In this document: positions 1 through 8,413 of the stretch, piece after piece
Layout of the letters: every line of letters begins with the position of its first letter
How positions within the stretch are numbered: the stretch's first letter is position 1
Source of the DNA: Fodinibacter sp963811825
GTDB taxonomy: Bacteria > Actinomycetota > Actinomycetes > Actinomycetales > Dermatophilaceae
Length of the DNA stretch: 64,000 bases
Assembly: GCA_963811825.1 (NCBI GenBank)
Contig: CAWESS010000024.1
Location: forward strand, 62,001 to 126,000
Direction: 5' to 3'
Notes under the pieces: model-generated
Databases searched by the model: none
Seen by the model: only the letters and a program-made list of their open reading frames with translations
What the model was told of the DNA's origin: nothing
Translations under genes and position numbers: made by a program

Positions 1-1
1 T

Positions 2-880
2 TCGCTGTCCAGCGATCAAGGCACGGGGAATCTGAGCATCGGGTATTCCGAGGACGGCTACTACGTGACGACGACTGTCTGGCGAGCCGGTGACACTCCG
101 GGGGAGGATCAACCCTGGCTCGAGGGCTGGCTTGAAAGCTTCGGCACCGACGTCGTGCTGGACGGCACGGCGCTGCACGCGACGATCCCCCTGTACAACT
201 TCGAGACCGAGGGCGAGGAGCAGGGCGTTGCCCACGCGGTACTGACGGCGTCGGCGGAGCCGACCAAGTGGGGCTTCCGCAACCGGGTGGCCAATGCGTG
301 GCGTGAGGAGCGGTTCACCAAGACACCAGCGACGGCAACCGGCACGTACACCGTCGCGGGGCTGGCTCAGTTCGAGTTGTCGGGGTGCGTCGGGGAGCTG
401 TTGAGGACGGAGTACTTCGGCACCGAGCCCGCGGCGGAAGTTCGGAACTTCGGCTTCTTCGAGATGAGTTGTCGCATCGACAGCGGTGTGGAAGAGATCG
501 TGGTCTCAGCATGGTCAGACTCGCGGCGCGGACGCGTCCGTGGGGAATTGGTGGTCGTGGTGTTCCCTGACGAGGGCGGCGAGTTCGCGGCCTACGGTGG
601 TGGCGGCACTGCGACGATCAGCCGCACGTCGATCAGGGGGACAGTGGCCTTGACCGACGACTCTGGGGTGCGGTTCGGAACCGCGACAGTGACCGCCCGA
701 CTATCCGTTCTGGACGTCGAACGCGGCAGGTCGACTGATGGCGGCTACACGTCGTCGTATCGAAGGGACACCCTTGGCGTGGATGGGACGCTCGCGCTGC
801 CTGACGGCCGAACATTCGACCTGGCTGGCTGCCCCGCAACTCGCTTGACCGGTCTGTCCAGGATCACCCCCGGCTCCTAG
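2..880 (+). CDS. Hypothetical protein, 5' end outside the window
   Basis: The frame is open from the left edge to a TAG stop at 878-880, so only the last 292 residues are visible. A GTG at 65 could be read as a start, but the frame continues upstream of it without a stop, so the gene most likely begins before the window. The visible part has no membrane segment, is rich in Gly, Thr, Val and acidic residues, alternates like a beta-rich protein, and has a few scattered cysteines. I recognise no family. Nothing upstream can be judged. Confidence 0.6.
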   Translation, partial: SLSSDQGTGNLSIGYSEDGYYVTTTVWRAGDTPGEDQPWLEGWLESFGTDVVLDGTALHATIPLYNFETEGEEQGVAHAVLTASAEPTKWGFRNRVANAWREERFTKTPATATGTYTVAGLAQFELSGCVGELLRTEYFGTEPAAEVRNFGFFEMSCRIDSGVEEIVVSAWSDSRRGRVRGELVVVVFPDEGGEFAAYGGGGTATISRTSIRGTVALTDDSGVRFGTATVTARLSVLDVERGRSTDGGYTSSYRRDTLGVDGTLALPDGRTFDLAGCPATRLTGLSRITPGS

Positions 881-998
881 GTGAGAGTGTCCGTTGGCTT
901 GGTGGTGGCGGGGTCGCCCAGCACCGCGGCGCCTTCACAGCCTCGCTCGGTATATTCAGGGACGTCGGCGGGTAGCCGCTGGGTAGCGGGAGGTCAAG

Positions 999-1211
999 AT
1001 GAGAGTGTTCGCCGTTGACGGAGGCCTGTCCTCGTTGAGCGGAGCGCTGATGATCATCCTCACGCTGATGCTGCTGGTGTGGCTGGTGCTCCTGGTGACC
1101 GCGACGCTGATCGTGCGGCGGGTGTACCGGCGCGCCCGCCACTGGCGGGGATGGCACCGGGGCGCGTGCCGGCATCCAGCCGCGGGCGCTGAGGCCCGGG
1201 CCCGGACGTGA
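999..1211 (+). CDS. Small single-pass membrane protein, possibly the N-terminal part of a frameshifted gene
   Basis: This is a 70-residue protein with one strong hydrophobic segment at about residues 14-39, followed by an Arg-rich cytoplasmic-looking stretch. The ATG has a good ribosome site (GGGAGGT, about 988-994), and a TATATT at 951-956 could be a -10 box. The next frame, starting just downstream, opens with the hydrophilic stretch RDIARLRRDLREEVQ before any start codon. A single indel near 1190-1210 would join the two into one membrane-anchored protein of about 210 residues. No family is recognised. Confidence 0.5.
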   Translation: MRVFAVDGGLSSLSGALMIILTLMLLVWLVLLVTATLIVRRVYRRARHWRGWHRGACRHPAAGAEARART

Positions 1212-1233
1212 CATCGCCCGGCTGCGCCGCGAC

Positions 1234-1650
1234 TTGCGCGAGGAGGTCCAGGCCGCAGACGTGATGCTGTCTCGCGCGAAGGACGGCCGGTTGTTCATCG
1301 CCGACGCACGTGCCCTGATCGACGAACTCAAGATCAGCGCCGCGGCGGTCGATGCCGACCTCGCCAGCATCCAGGACTACAAGGACCTGACCCAGCAGCG
1401 CAGCGCCGTGGACGCGCTTGGTCCCCAGGTGGCGAAGCTGATCCAGACCAGCTACCTGGCTCGGCAGACGATGCTGCACACCGAGATCGCGGACCGCGAG
1501 CGACACCTGACGGACCTCAGTGAGCACGTAGAGCGGCAGGCCGCCGCGTTGAAGATCTACCGTCAAGGGACGCACGGTCTCGACCTGGGCGATCCGCATG
1601 ACCACCTGGCGAACTCGAGCGAGTCGCAGTCCCCGGCCCCAGCCCAGTAA
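1234..1650 (+). CDS. Hypothetical hydrophilic helical protein, possible C-terminal part of the preceding gene
   Basis: The protein has about 138 residues, is charged and helical, and has heptad-like segments (for example around LSEHVERQAAALKIY). It has no transmembrane segment. The first possible start is a weak TTG with no ribosome site. The frame is also open upstream of it, in step with the membrane protein that ends at 1211, so this may be the cytoplasmic domain of one frameshifted gene. I recognise no family and assign no function. Confidence 0.5.
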   Translation: MREEVQAADVMLSRAKDGRLFIADARALIDELKISAAAVDADLASIQDYKDLTQQRSAVDALGPQVAKLIQTSYLARQTMLHTEIADRERHLTDLSEHVERQAAALKIYRQGTHGLDLGDPHDHLANSSESQSPAPAQ

Positions 1651-1872
1651 CCCGAGCTACCCACCGGGTAAGTCCTCGCCGAGCTGCTGGTCAGCCAGGG
1701 TGAGCTGAACAGCGCCGGCGCGCAATGCATGACGCGTGGGGTTGGATTGAGGACGATGACCCCAAGGGACGCTCGAGCGAACGGAGTGGAGATGTCCCGC
1801 CACAACGACAGGGGGAGCACGGGCGGCAACGGTTGACGTGTCGACAGGGGTCATCAATGGAACCGTGAAACA

Positions 1873-2307
1873 TCAGCGGGGCGTGCAGTCGCTCACGACT
1901 CCCTGTAGCCGAACGCTGCCATCGGACGAATGGACTCGAAGGTCGTCACTGCATGCGAGTAGTGGCATGACCCGGTCAACGCGCGCGACGTACGTGATCA
2001 CCGACTCGCCCGCCGGAGGGGTTCGTGCTGTCATGACAACTGAGCGCACCCTCAGCGTGGCAGTAGGTGTGGCACCCCAGACGAAGTAGGGGCTGGCAGC
2101 CGGCCAAGCCTGAAGGAACACGGCGCGGGACTCCGGGTTCACGCTGGGCGCCTCGAAGCAAACCACGATCCCTGTCTCGTCGTCGCTGATGCAACCCCGC
2201 AACCCCTTCTCCACCACCGCTCCGTAACTGCCCGAGGCATGCGCGGTCGCCGGCGTCCAGAGGACCGAGCACAGCAGGAGAACGACGACAACCGATGCCC
2301 TCTTCAT
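1873..2307 (-). CDS. Small secreted protein with Sec signal peptide
   Basis: This 144-residue protein starts with a classic signal peptide: Lys-Arg, a hydrophobic core VVVVLLLCSVL, and a likely cleavage after AHA near residue 24. The mature part has about 120 residues and four cysteines (GCIS, VCFE, LACS, SDCT) that could make two disulfides outside the cell. A GGGAGG ribosome site sits a few bases before the ATG. No family is recognised. The gene stands alone; a gap of about 220 bases downstream holds nothing I can name. Confidence 0.65.
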   Translation of the reverse strand: MKRASVVVVLLLCSVLWTPATAHASGSYGAVVEKGLRGCISDDETGIVVCFEAPSVNPESRAVFLQAWPAASPYFVWGATPTATLRVRSVVMTARTPPAGESVITYVARVDRVMPLLACSDDLRVHSSDGSVRLQGVVSDCTPR

Positions 2308-2475
2308 TAGTGGGCCTCCCCACTGGATGACCGATCCTCAGAGATGGGGCGTTCCTTCAGTCTCCGCGCCGGCGAGGGCCGGGTCCATAGTCAAACTGGG
2401 GGGTCACGGGGCAGCGTCCCCGCTGACGTGGACGCCTCAGTGTTCGCAGCTCGGGCTCGTTGGTGTTGCGCCTTG

Positions 2476-3288
2476 TCAGGCGTCCGGGGGCTCGGGTAGT
2501 GAGTTGGGCCGGACGAGTCCTGACTGGTAGGCGGCGACCGCTACCTGGGTGCGGTCGCGTAGTCCGAGCTTGCGCAGGATGCTGGCGACGTGGGTCTTCA
2601 CGGTCCATTCGCTGATCACCAGCTCGTTGGCGATCTCTGCGTTTGACATCCCGGTCGCGATCGCCCGTGTGACGTCGAGCTCCCTGGTGGTCAGGGCGGC
2701 GAGGTCGTCGGGGGCTGGGGCTGGCGTCCCGCTTTCGCGACGACGCTGAGCGTCGGCGAGCAGGGCGGTCGCCTCGGACAGGCGTTGCGCCAGGTCACGG
2801 TTGTCGCCCGACAGCTGCTGGAGCTGCCCGGAACGCTGGCTGACCACGAACCCCATCAGCCACGCCGACCCGTACAAGACGGTCATGAAGGCGAGGTCCC
2901 CGGTGACCCGCCCCATGATCGCAATGCCGACCACGATGGCGGCGGCACTGGCGACGGCTTTGCCGGGCCTAACGAGGGCGCTGCTGGAGTAGGCCGCGAC
3001 CATCATGGCCGCCAACGTCGACAGCCCTTCGGTGGGTGTCGTGAGCCAGCTCTGGAGGGCGGCCGCACCGAACACCACGAGCAGGACCGCCAGTGGCGCC
3101 GCGCGGCGCAGCGCGAGGGGAGCGGTCATCGCGAGGGTGGTCACTGCGAGCACCGGGACCGAGCCGGTCACCTCCCCGACCCCGGGCATCAGGTGAGGTG
3201 CCCAGATCTCCACCTGGCTGGACAGGGTCAACGCGGCCGCCAGCACGACATCCACCGCAGTGGGGCGTTGGCGTGCGGTCCAATGCAT
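2476..3288 (-). CDS. Membrane-anchored LuxR-family transcriptional regulator
   Basis: The N-terminal 150 or so residues hold about five hydrophobic segments, then a short coiled coil (QLQQLSGDNRDLAQRLSEATALL). A C-terminal LuxR/GerE helix-turn-helix follows, with the hallmark LTTRELDVTRAIATGMSNAE and WTVKTHVASILRKLG. There is neither a kinase domain nor a receiver, so this is a one-component regulator held in the membrane. I chose the ATG at 3288; the frame runs on upstream but without family resemblance. It diverges from a small membrane protein gene at 3417, the most obvious target. Inducer unknown. Confidence 0.7.
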   Translation of the reverse strand: MHWTARQRPTAVDVVLAAALTLSSQVEIWAPHLMPGVGEVTGSVPVLAVTTLAMTAPLALRRAAPLAVLLVVFGAAALQSWLTTPTEGLSTLAAMMVAAYSSSALVRPGKAVASAAAIVVGIAIMGRVTGDLAFMTVLYGSAWLMGFVVSQRSGQLQQLSGDNRDLAQRLSEATALLADAQRRRESGTPAPAPDDLAALTTRELDVTRAIATGMSNAEIANELVISEWTVKTHVASILRKLGLRDRTQVAVAAYQSGLVRPNSLPEPPDA

Positions 3289-3416
3289 GGTCGACCGTAC
3301 CGTTGCCCGGGTCACTCTCGAGAGTGAGATCGGTACAACCACTCCCTGGAGCGATGCGTTGTGGCGGTCGGCTTGGCGAGTGTTGGCCTCCCAACCCAAC
3401 TCCCACGGAGGCCACC

Positions 3417-3743
3417 ATGTCCACGCTCACCTCACGCGTCCTGTACGCCGCGCTCCTCGGCCAACTGGTCGCCCAGCTCGGCTGGATCGACCCACTGTTC
3501 ATCCCGCTCGTCCTCGCCGGACCCCCCATCACGGGGGCGGTCCTGGCCCACCGGCGCGTCAGCTACGTCTGGGTGGCAGTTCTGTGGGCGAGTACCGGGC
3601 TCGGCATGTTGTGGTCGGACTGGGTCATCAACCGCTCGGACGTGCTGTTCCACCTCACGCTGGCCGTCCTCATGCCCATCTTGGCCGGCATCGGCTTCGG
3701 AGCCGTCCGGCTGACGCAGCGCCGCCCCTCGCCCGCGACCTGA
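3417..3743 (+). CDS. Small integral membrane protein, divergent from the LuxR regulator
   Basis: A 108-residue protein with four predicted hydrophobic segments (starting at LLGQLVAQLGWI, then PLFIPLVLAG, SYVWVAVLWAS, and LFHLTLAVLMPILAGIGF) and a charged C-terminus. The ATG at 3417 has a strong ribosome site (ACGGAGG) nine bases upstream. It shares a 128-base divergent promoter region with the membrane LuxR regulator, which suggests regulation by it. The family is not recognised; it resembles small actinobacterial four-helix membrane proteins of unknown role. Confidence 0.6.
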   Translation: MSTLTSRVLYAALLGQLVAQLGWIDPLFIPLVLAGPPITGAVLAHRRVSYVWVAVLWASTGLGMLWSDWVINRSDVLFHLTLAVLMPILAGIGFGAVRLTQRRPSPAT

Positions 3744-3853
3744 ACGCAACAACTCATCGCCGCGCGAGCCCTGACACCGCGCGACAGTCGGCTGGCCGCG
3801 GACAGGCGCGGTTGGGGTTGGTGGCGATGGCTCAGACTCCGTAGCCTTCAAGG

Positions 3854-4222
3854 ATGGTTCTTGACGCCTTGCCGCTGACCGGAACGTGTGATCTGAGCAC
3901 TTTCGGCCGACGCAGTGGCCGGCTGCGCCGGGTCGAGATCTGGTACGTGGTCTTCAACGAGCAGATCGTCGTCACGGGGACGCCGGGGCCGAGGCATTGG
4001 CTGGCCAACCTGCGTGAGCACCCCGAAGTCGTCCTGCACCTGCGGCAGCCAGCCCGCGACCTCACGGTCACCGCGCACGAGGTCACCGATGAGTTCACGC
4101 GGCGATGCGTCGCCAAGCAGGCATGGCGCGTCCAGCCCTGGTACTCCGAACAGCCGTACTCCTTGGACGACTGGGTGGCCAGTTCCCCCATGGTGATCCT
4201 GACTCCCACCACGTCCGACTGA
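3854..4222 (+). CDS. Deazaflavin (F420)-dependent nitroreductase family protein (Ddn/DUF385-like)
   Basis: 122 residues, typical for the family of split-barrel F420H2-dependent reductases that includes mycobacterial Ddn. Visible markers are the N-terminal TFGRRSGRLRRVEIWYVV strand pair, the GTPGPRHWLANLREHP segment that normally lines the cofactor site, and the hydrophobic C-terminal strand PMVILTPT. Family members reduce quinones or other substrates with F420H2 in the cytoplasm or at the membrane. The substrate cannot be read from the sequence. The gene stands alone; the 250 bases downstream hold no recognisable gene. Confidence 0.75.
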   Translation: MVLDALPLTGTCDLSTFGRRSGRLRRVEIWYVVFNEQIVVTGTPGPRHWLANLREHPEVVLHLRQPARDLTVTAHEVTDEFTRRCVAKQAWRVQPWYSEQPYSLDDWVASSPMVILTPTTSD

Positions 4223-4474
4223 ACGGCATCAGGTGCAAGTCCGGCAAACGCAAGGCTGAGGTTGGCCTGGCCATCCACCCCAGAGCGCGCACCACAGCAC
4301 CTGCCTCGGGACACAGGGTCGACTGGTGGCGCAATGACGCTGCTTCGGCCAGGGATCGAGTTGCGCCCGTGACGCAGCGATGTGACGCACGCGTTGGCGG
4401 CGCAGCGACGCATCTCCCGGTGTCGGCTCAAGATCGCCACACGGCGACGGCTCCGCCGGTGTGCTCCCAGGCCG

Positions 4475-5215
4475 TCAAGCCGGCGGGGCTGCTGCGTGGG
4501 CGATGATCGCGGCAAGGTCGGCCGGCCGGCTCCACATCGGCCAGTGGCCTGTCGGCAGGTCGACGAGCTCCAGTTTCCGGTACTGCAGGATGCCGGCGAG
4601 GAATGGCATTCCCTGCTTGGCGTAGGAACGGTACTCCGCGGCCGGGAAGGCGGTGCACACGATGGTGCCCGGGACGTCGAGACGACGGTCGTCGTGCAGC
4701 GACACGGCTTCGCGCATCGAGGAGGTCGGTTGGGGAACGGCGCGCTCCCGGAACGTGGCCAGCTGCTCCTCACTCAGTCCTTCCATCGACCCCTCTGCCA
4801 GCTCCTGGTCGTACTGCGCCGAGAGCGGGTGCTCGTCGCCCGTCACGTCCGGGTCGATGGCGTAGCCGTCCACGACCGGAGCCGTGTCGACCCAGATGAC
4901 GTGGTCGACCTGGTCGACGTTCCGGTCCAGTGCGACCGTGGCGGGGACGGCTGCGCCGCTGTGCGCCACAAGTACCGTGCGGGCACCCTGTGGTGCTAGG
5001 GCCAGCGCGGCCCCGATCGCGCCGACATGGTCCATCAGGGTGACCGAGCCCCGGTCGTTGTGGTCGGGCTCGAGGCCCGGCAGGGTCAGGGCGAGCGCCG
5101 TTACGTGATGCTCTGACAGGTGCGCGAGGACGTCGTCCCACGCCCAGGCACCGAGCCAGAACCCGGGGACCAGGACGACATGGGCGGGAACCTCGGCGGT
5201 GGGGGTAGCGCTCAT
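4475..5215 (-). CDS. Alpha/beta-fold hydrolase
   Basis: A 246-residue cytoplasmic alpha/beta hydrolase. It opens with the strand and oxyanion turn HVVLVPGFWLGAWAWDDVL, has a nucleophile elbow with serine in VAHSGAAVP (a relaxed G-x-S-x-G), and a likely catalytic His in LPTGHWPMWS near the C-terminus. Many actinobacterial relatives of this size are annotated as esterases or salicylate-esterase-like. The substrate is unknown. The ATG is followed by a good domain start. It points away from the HTH/ABC pair at 5417. Confidence 0.75.
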   Translation of the reverse strand: MSATPTAEVPAHVVLVPGFWLGAWAWDDVLAHLSEHHVTALALTLPGLEPDHNDRGSVTLMDHVGAIGAALALAPQGARTVLVAHSGAAVPATVALDRNVDQVDHVIWVDTAPVVDGYAIDPDVTGDEHPLSAQYDQELAEGSMEGLSEEQLATFRERAVPQPTSSMREAVSLHDDRRLDVPGTIVCTAFPAAEYRSYAKQGMPFLAGILQYRKLELVDLPTGHWPMWSRPADLAAIIAHAAAPPA

Positions 5216-5369
5216 CGCACCATTGTGGTGCCCGGTGAGCGGCGGGTTCCGTCTAAGTGCAGCGGAAATCGGTCGCGAGGGTTCGTGGCGTTTCGACCTC
5301 CCATCGCTCGCTCAAGCGTCCTGGTCCGGGTTTTCCGGTCGGAGGGGGAGGACACCGCATGCAACCGGC

Positions 5370-5413
5370 GTCAACCTAAGTTGACCACATCAGATCTGTC
5401 AACTACGGTTGAC
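5370..5413 (+). promoter_or_regulatory. Two GTCAAC-N4-GTTGAC palindromes overlapping a promoter
   Basis: Two 16-bp palindromes with the same half-sites, GTCAAC-N4-GTTGAC, lie at 5370-5385 and 5398-5413. A plausible sigma-70 type promoter overlaps both: TTGACC at 5381-5386, 17 bases of spacing, then TACGGT at 5404-5409. Transcription would then begin at about the GTG start codon at 5417, making the mRNA leaderless. The natural reading is autoregulation by the small HTH protein encoded next. Confidence 0.6.
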
Positions 5414-5416
5414 GGT

Positions 5417-5629
5417 GTGAGCGAGGACATTCGGACGGCCATCGGCGCCGCACAGGGTGGCGAGCCGCTGCCTGAGCTGCGCCGGCTGCAGGCTCTGCAC
5501 ACCGACCTCGCCCGCGCCGAGGCCGAGCAGGTGCGCCGGGCCCGGGCTCAGGGATACTCCTGGGTTGCGATCGCCGGCGCCCTCGGCGTCAGCAGACAGG
5601 CCGTGCACAAGAAGTACGGTCGTAGATAG
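5417..5629 (+). CDS. Small helix-turn-helix DNA-binding protein, probably autoregulatory
   Basis: 70 residues. The last 25 form a helix-turn-helix (GYSWVAIAGALGVSRQAVHKKYG), preceded by a helical stretch rich in Arg and Glu that may dimerise. The GTG at 5417 is preferred because two operator-like palindromes end four bases upstream and the promoter predicts transcription from this codon. The frame extends further upstream, but that stretch does not look like protein. A 40-base gap leads to an ABC exporter on the same strand, so the protein may control itself and the exporter. The effector is unknown. Confidence 0.65.
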   Translation: MSEDIRTAIGAAQGGEPLPELRRLQALHTDLARAEAEQVRRARAQGYSWVAIAGALGVSRQAVHKKYGRR

Positions 5630-5669
5630 TGCTCTCGCCCGCTCCCGCATCAATCGGCAGGGAACCCGC

Positions 5670-7587
5670 ATGTCCAGCACAACCACCCCCACCCGCGGAC
5701 GCCGCGGCCGTCGCGCACCCGAAGTGGGTCCGCGCGCGAGCCTGAAGCAGCTGCTGCCATTCCTCCTCGAACACCGTCGCGTCCTCGTGATCGTCGTGGT
5801 CCTGAGCGTCTTAGGCGCCATCGCGACCCTCGCCCAGCCGCTGCTGGTGGGCCAGCTCATCGGCCGCGTCGAGGCAGACGAGCCGCTGGGCATGATGGTC
5901 TGGGGTGTCTTCGCGCTCGTGGTCGCGGCATCCGTCATCACAGGCTTTCAGCACTTCCTGCTGCAGCGCACCGGCACTGCCGTGGTCTACTCGTCGCGGC
6001 GCAAGCTGATCGGCCGCATCCTGCACCTGCCGATCAGCGAGTTCGACGCGCGGCGAACGGGGGATCTGGTCTCGCGAGTCGGGACCGACACGACTCTGCT
6101 GTACGCCGTCCTCACACAAGGTCTGGCCGATGCCGTCGGAAACAGCTTGGTCTTCGTTGGCGCCCTCGTGGCGATGGCGCTCATCGACCCCGCGCTCCTG
6201 GGTCTGATCGTCCTTGTGATCGGTGTGTCGATCGGGGGCGTGACGCTGCTCAGCGGACGGATCCGCACGGCAACGCGAGACCAGCAGGAGAAGGTGGGCG
6301 AGCTCGCGTCGGGCGTGGAGCGATCGATCGGTTCGATCCGCACTGTGCGTGCGGCCGGCGCCAGCTACCGCGAGGAGGCCGCGATCTCGGCGCTGGCCCA
6401 GGAGGCCTACGACCAGGGTGTGCGGATCGCCAAGGTGTCGGCGCTCATCGTGCCGATCGCGGGGATCGCGCTGCAGCTGTCGCTGCTGGTCGTGCTCGGT
6501 GTCGGCGGCCTGCGGGTCGCCTCCGGCGCGATCACCGTCGCCGCGCTCGTCACCTTCATCATGTTCCTGTTCCTGCTGATCGCCCCGCTCGGATCGACCT
6601 TCGGCGCGATCACGTCCGTCAACCAGGCGTTGGGCGCCCTCGGCCGCATCCAGGAGATCCTCGACCTGCCCTCCGAGACGCAGGGCGACGCCGCGCTGGC
6701 GACGCGCGTGCGGGACGCCGATCGCCCGTCGCGCCGGTGCGCCCGGCGCGGCGATCGAGTTCCGCGACGTGCACTTCCGCTATCCCGACGCCGTCGTCGC
6801 CGCGCGGCGTACCGCGGAGTCCGAGGCGCTCGCGCTCCTCGAGAGCGCGCACGTCGACGCCCACTCCATGTCGGGGGCCGAGGACCTCTCACCCACCCCC
6901 GTCGCCGCAGAGGTGCTGCGAGGAGTGTCCTTCTCGGTGCCGCGAGGTTCTCGAGTCGCACTGGTCGGGCCGTCGGGCGCAGGAAAGAGCACGACCCTCG
7001 CCCTCATCGAACGCTTCTACGACCCGACGGGCGGCGCCGTACTGATCGACGGAGAGGACGCGCGCACCCTCGACCGTGCCGCGCTGCGCGCGCGCCTGGG
7101 CTACGTCGAGCAGGATGCCCCGACCCTGGCCGGGACTCTCGCCGAGAACCTGCGACTGGCCTCTCCCGAGGCATCCGATGACGACTGCGAGCGCGTGCTG
7201 CGCGCCGTGAACCTGGGCGAAGTACTCGAGCGAAATCCCCTCGGCGTGCATGCCCCGGTCGGCGAGAGCGGCGTCATGCTCTCCGGCGGCGAGCGCCAGC
7301 GTCTCGCCATCGCCCGCGCGCTGCTGGCCGCACCCCCGATCCTGCTGCTGGACGAGTCGACCTCCTCACTGGACGGCCTCAACGAGCAGCGCATGCGCGA
7401 CGCGATCAACGCCGTCGCGACCGATCGCACGCTCATCGTGATCGCCCACCGCCTATCGACAGTCGTCGACAGCGACCACATCGTCGTCATGGACCACGGT
7501 CAAGTCGTCGGCCAGGGCACACACTCCGACCTCATCGACTCCACGCCGCTCTACCGCGATCTCGCCCGGCACCAGCTCCTGGTCTGA
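5670..7587 (+). CDS. ABC transporter, fused membrane and ATPase domains, frameshifted
   Basis: A type IV ABC exporter half-transporter. Residues 1-330 hold six membrane helices (starting LLPFLLEHRRVLVIVVVL), then a nucleotide-binding domain with Walker A GPSGAGKS, signature LSGGERQRLAIARALL, Walker B ILLLDES and an H-loop IAHRLS. The first frame is lost near 6700-6735 and resumes in another frame at AIEFRDVHFRYPD, so one base is missing or extra in a GC-rich stretch. Between the A-loop tyrosine (FRYPD) and VLRGVSF about 38 extra residues are inserted. Family members act as homodimers exporting drugs, lipids or peptides. It follows the small HTH gene. Confidence 0.75.
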
Positions 7588-7765
7588 CTCGGCACCTCGG
7601 GCGCCGCTGACGGAGCCTCCGGCCGCACTCGATGCGAGGCCAAGCCATCCTGACCGGCCGTGAATCGTGATCCACCGACGCGACAACCTCCAAGAACGAC
7701 GCGGCGACCTCGCCACGGGCCGCAACGAAATCGGTGGAGCGGGTGGTTGGGCGCCCGGCGGCTGG

Positions 7766-8413
7766 TCAGCCGGCGGTCACGCCGTGCTCGTGAGCGATGA
7801 GCACGGCCTGCACCCGGTCCCGTGCGTCGAGCTTGGCGAGGATGCTTCGTACGTGCGTCTTCACCGTCGCGAGCGATACGACGAGGCGGTCGGCGATCTC
7901 GGGGTTGGTGAGGCCGACCGCCATCAGCGAGAGGACCTCGCGCTCGCGTGAGCTCAGTGACGCCAGTTGCCCGGCGCGGAGTTGGCTGGCGGGCCGCCGC
8001 TCGAGGAAGCGACTGATGAGGCGACCCAGCACCTGCGGCGCCATCGGCGTCTCGCCGGCGGCGGTCCGTTCGACGGCACTGACCAGTTGGGCGGCCGAGG
8101 CATCTTTGATCAGGAACCCGGCGGCTCCGGCAGCCAGCGCGTCGTACACGTGCTGGTCGAGGTCGAACGTCGTCAAGATCAGCACCCTGCAGGGCAGTTC
8201 TGCGGACACGATCTGCCGGGTGGCCTCGACGCCGTCGGTTCGCGGCATCCGCACGTCCATGAGCACGACGTCGGGCCGGAGCCTCTCTGCGAGGGCAACG
8301 GCCTCGGTTCCGTCGACGGCTTCGCCAACGACTTCGATGTCGGCGAGCTCCAGGATCATCCGCAGTCCGCTGCGGACCATCGCCTGATCGTCGGCCAACA
8401 GGACGCGGGTCAC
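7766..8413 (-). CDS. LuxR/NarL-family response regulator
   Basis: 215 residues. The receiver domain has Asp8-Asp9, the phospho-acceptor Asp53 in VVLMDVRMPRTDG and the conserved Lys in FLIKDAS. The C-terminal LuxR HTH is typical (LSSREREVLSLMAVGLTNPE, ATVKTHVRSILAKL). The GTG at 8413 starts exactly where the upstream kinase gene ends, with a four-base GTGA overlap, so the two are translationally coupled. It would bind DNA as a dimer after phosphorylation by the kinase. The target is unknown; the membrane protein gene diverging at 9658 is a candidate. Confidence 0.85.
   Translation of the reverse strand: MTRVLLADDQAMVRSGLRMILELADIEVVGEAVDGTEAVALAERLRPDVVLMDVRMPRTDGVEATRQIVSAELPCRVLILTTFDLDQHVYDALAAGAAGFLIKDASAAQLVSAVERTAAGETPMAPQVLGRLISRFLERRPASQLRAGQLASLSSREREVLSLMAVGLTNPEIADRLVVSLATVKTHVRSILAKLDARDRVQAVLIAHEHGVTAG

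Noticed and set aside
4223..4474. A GGTGCAAGTCC stretch that recalls a tRNA T-loop
   Set aside because: No acceptor stem, D-arm or anticodon stem can be folded around it.
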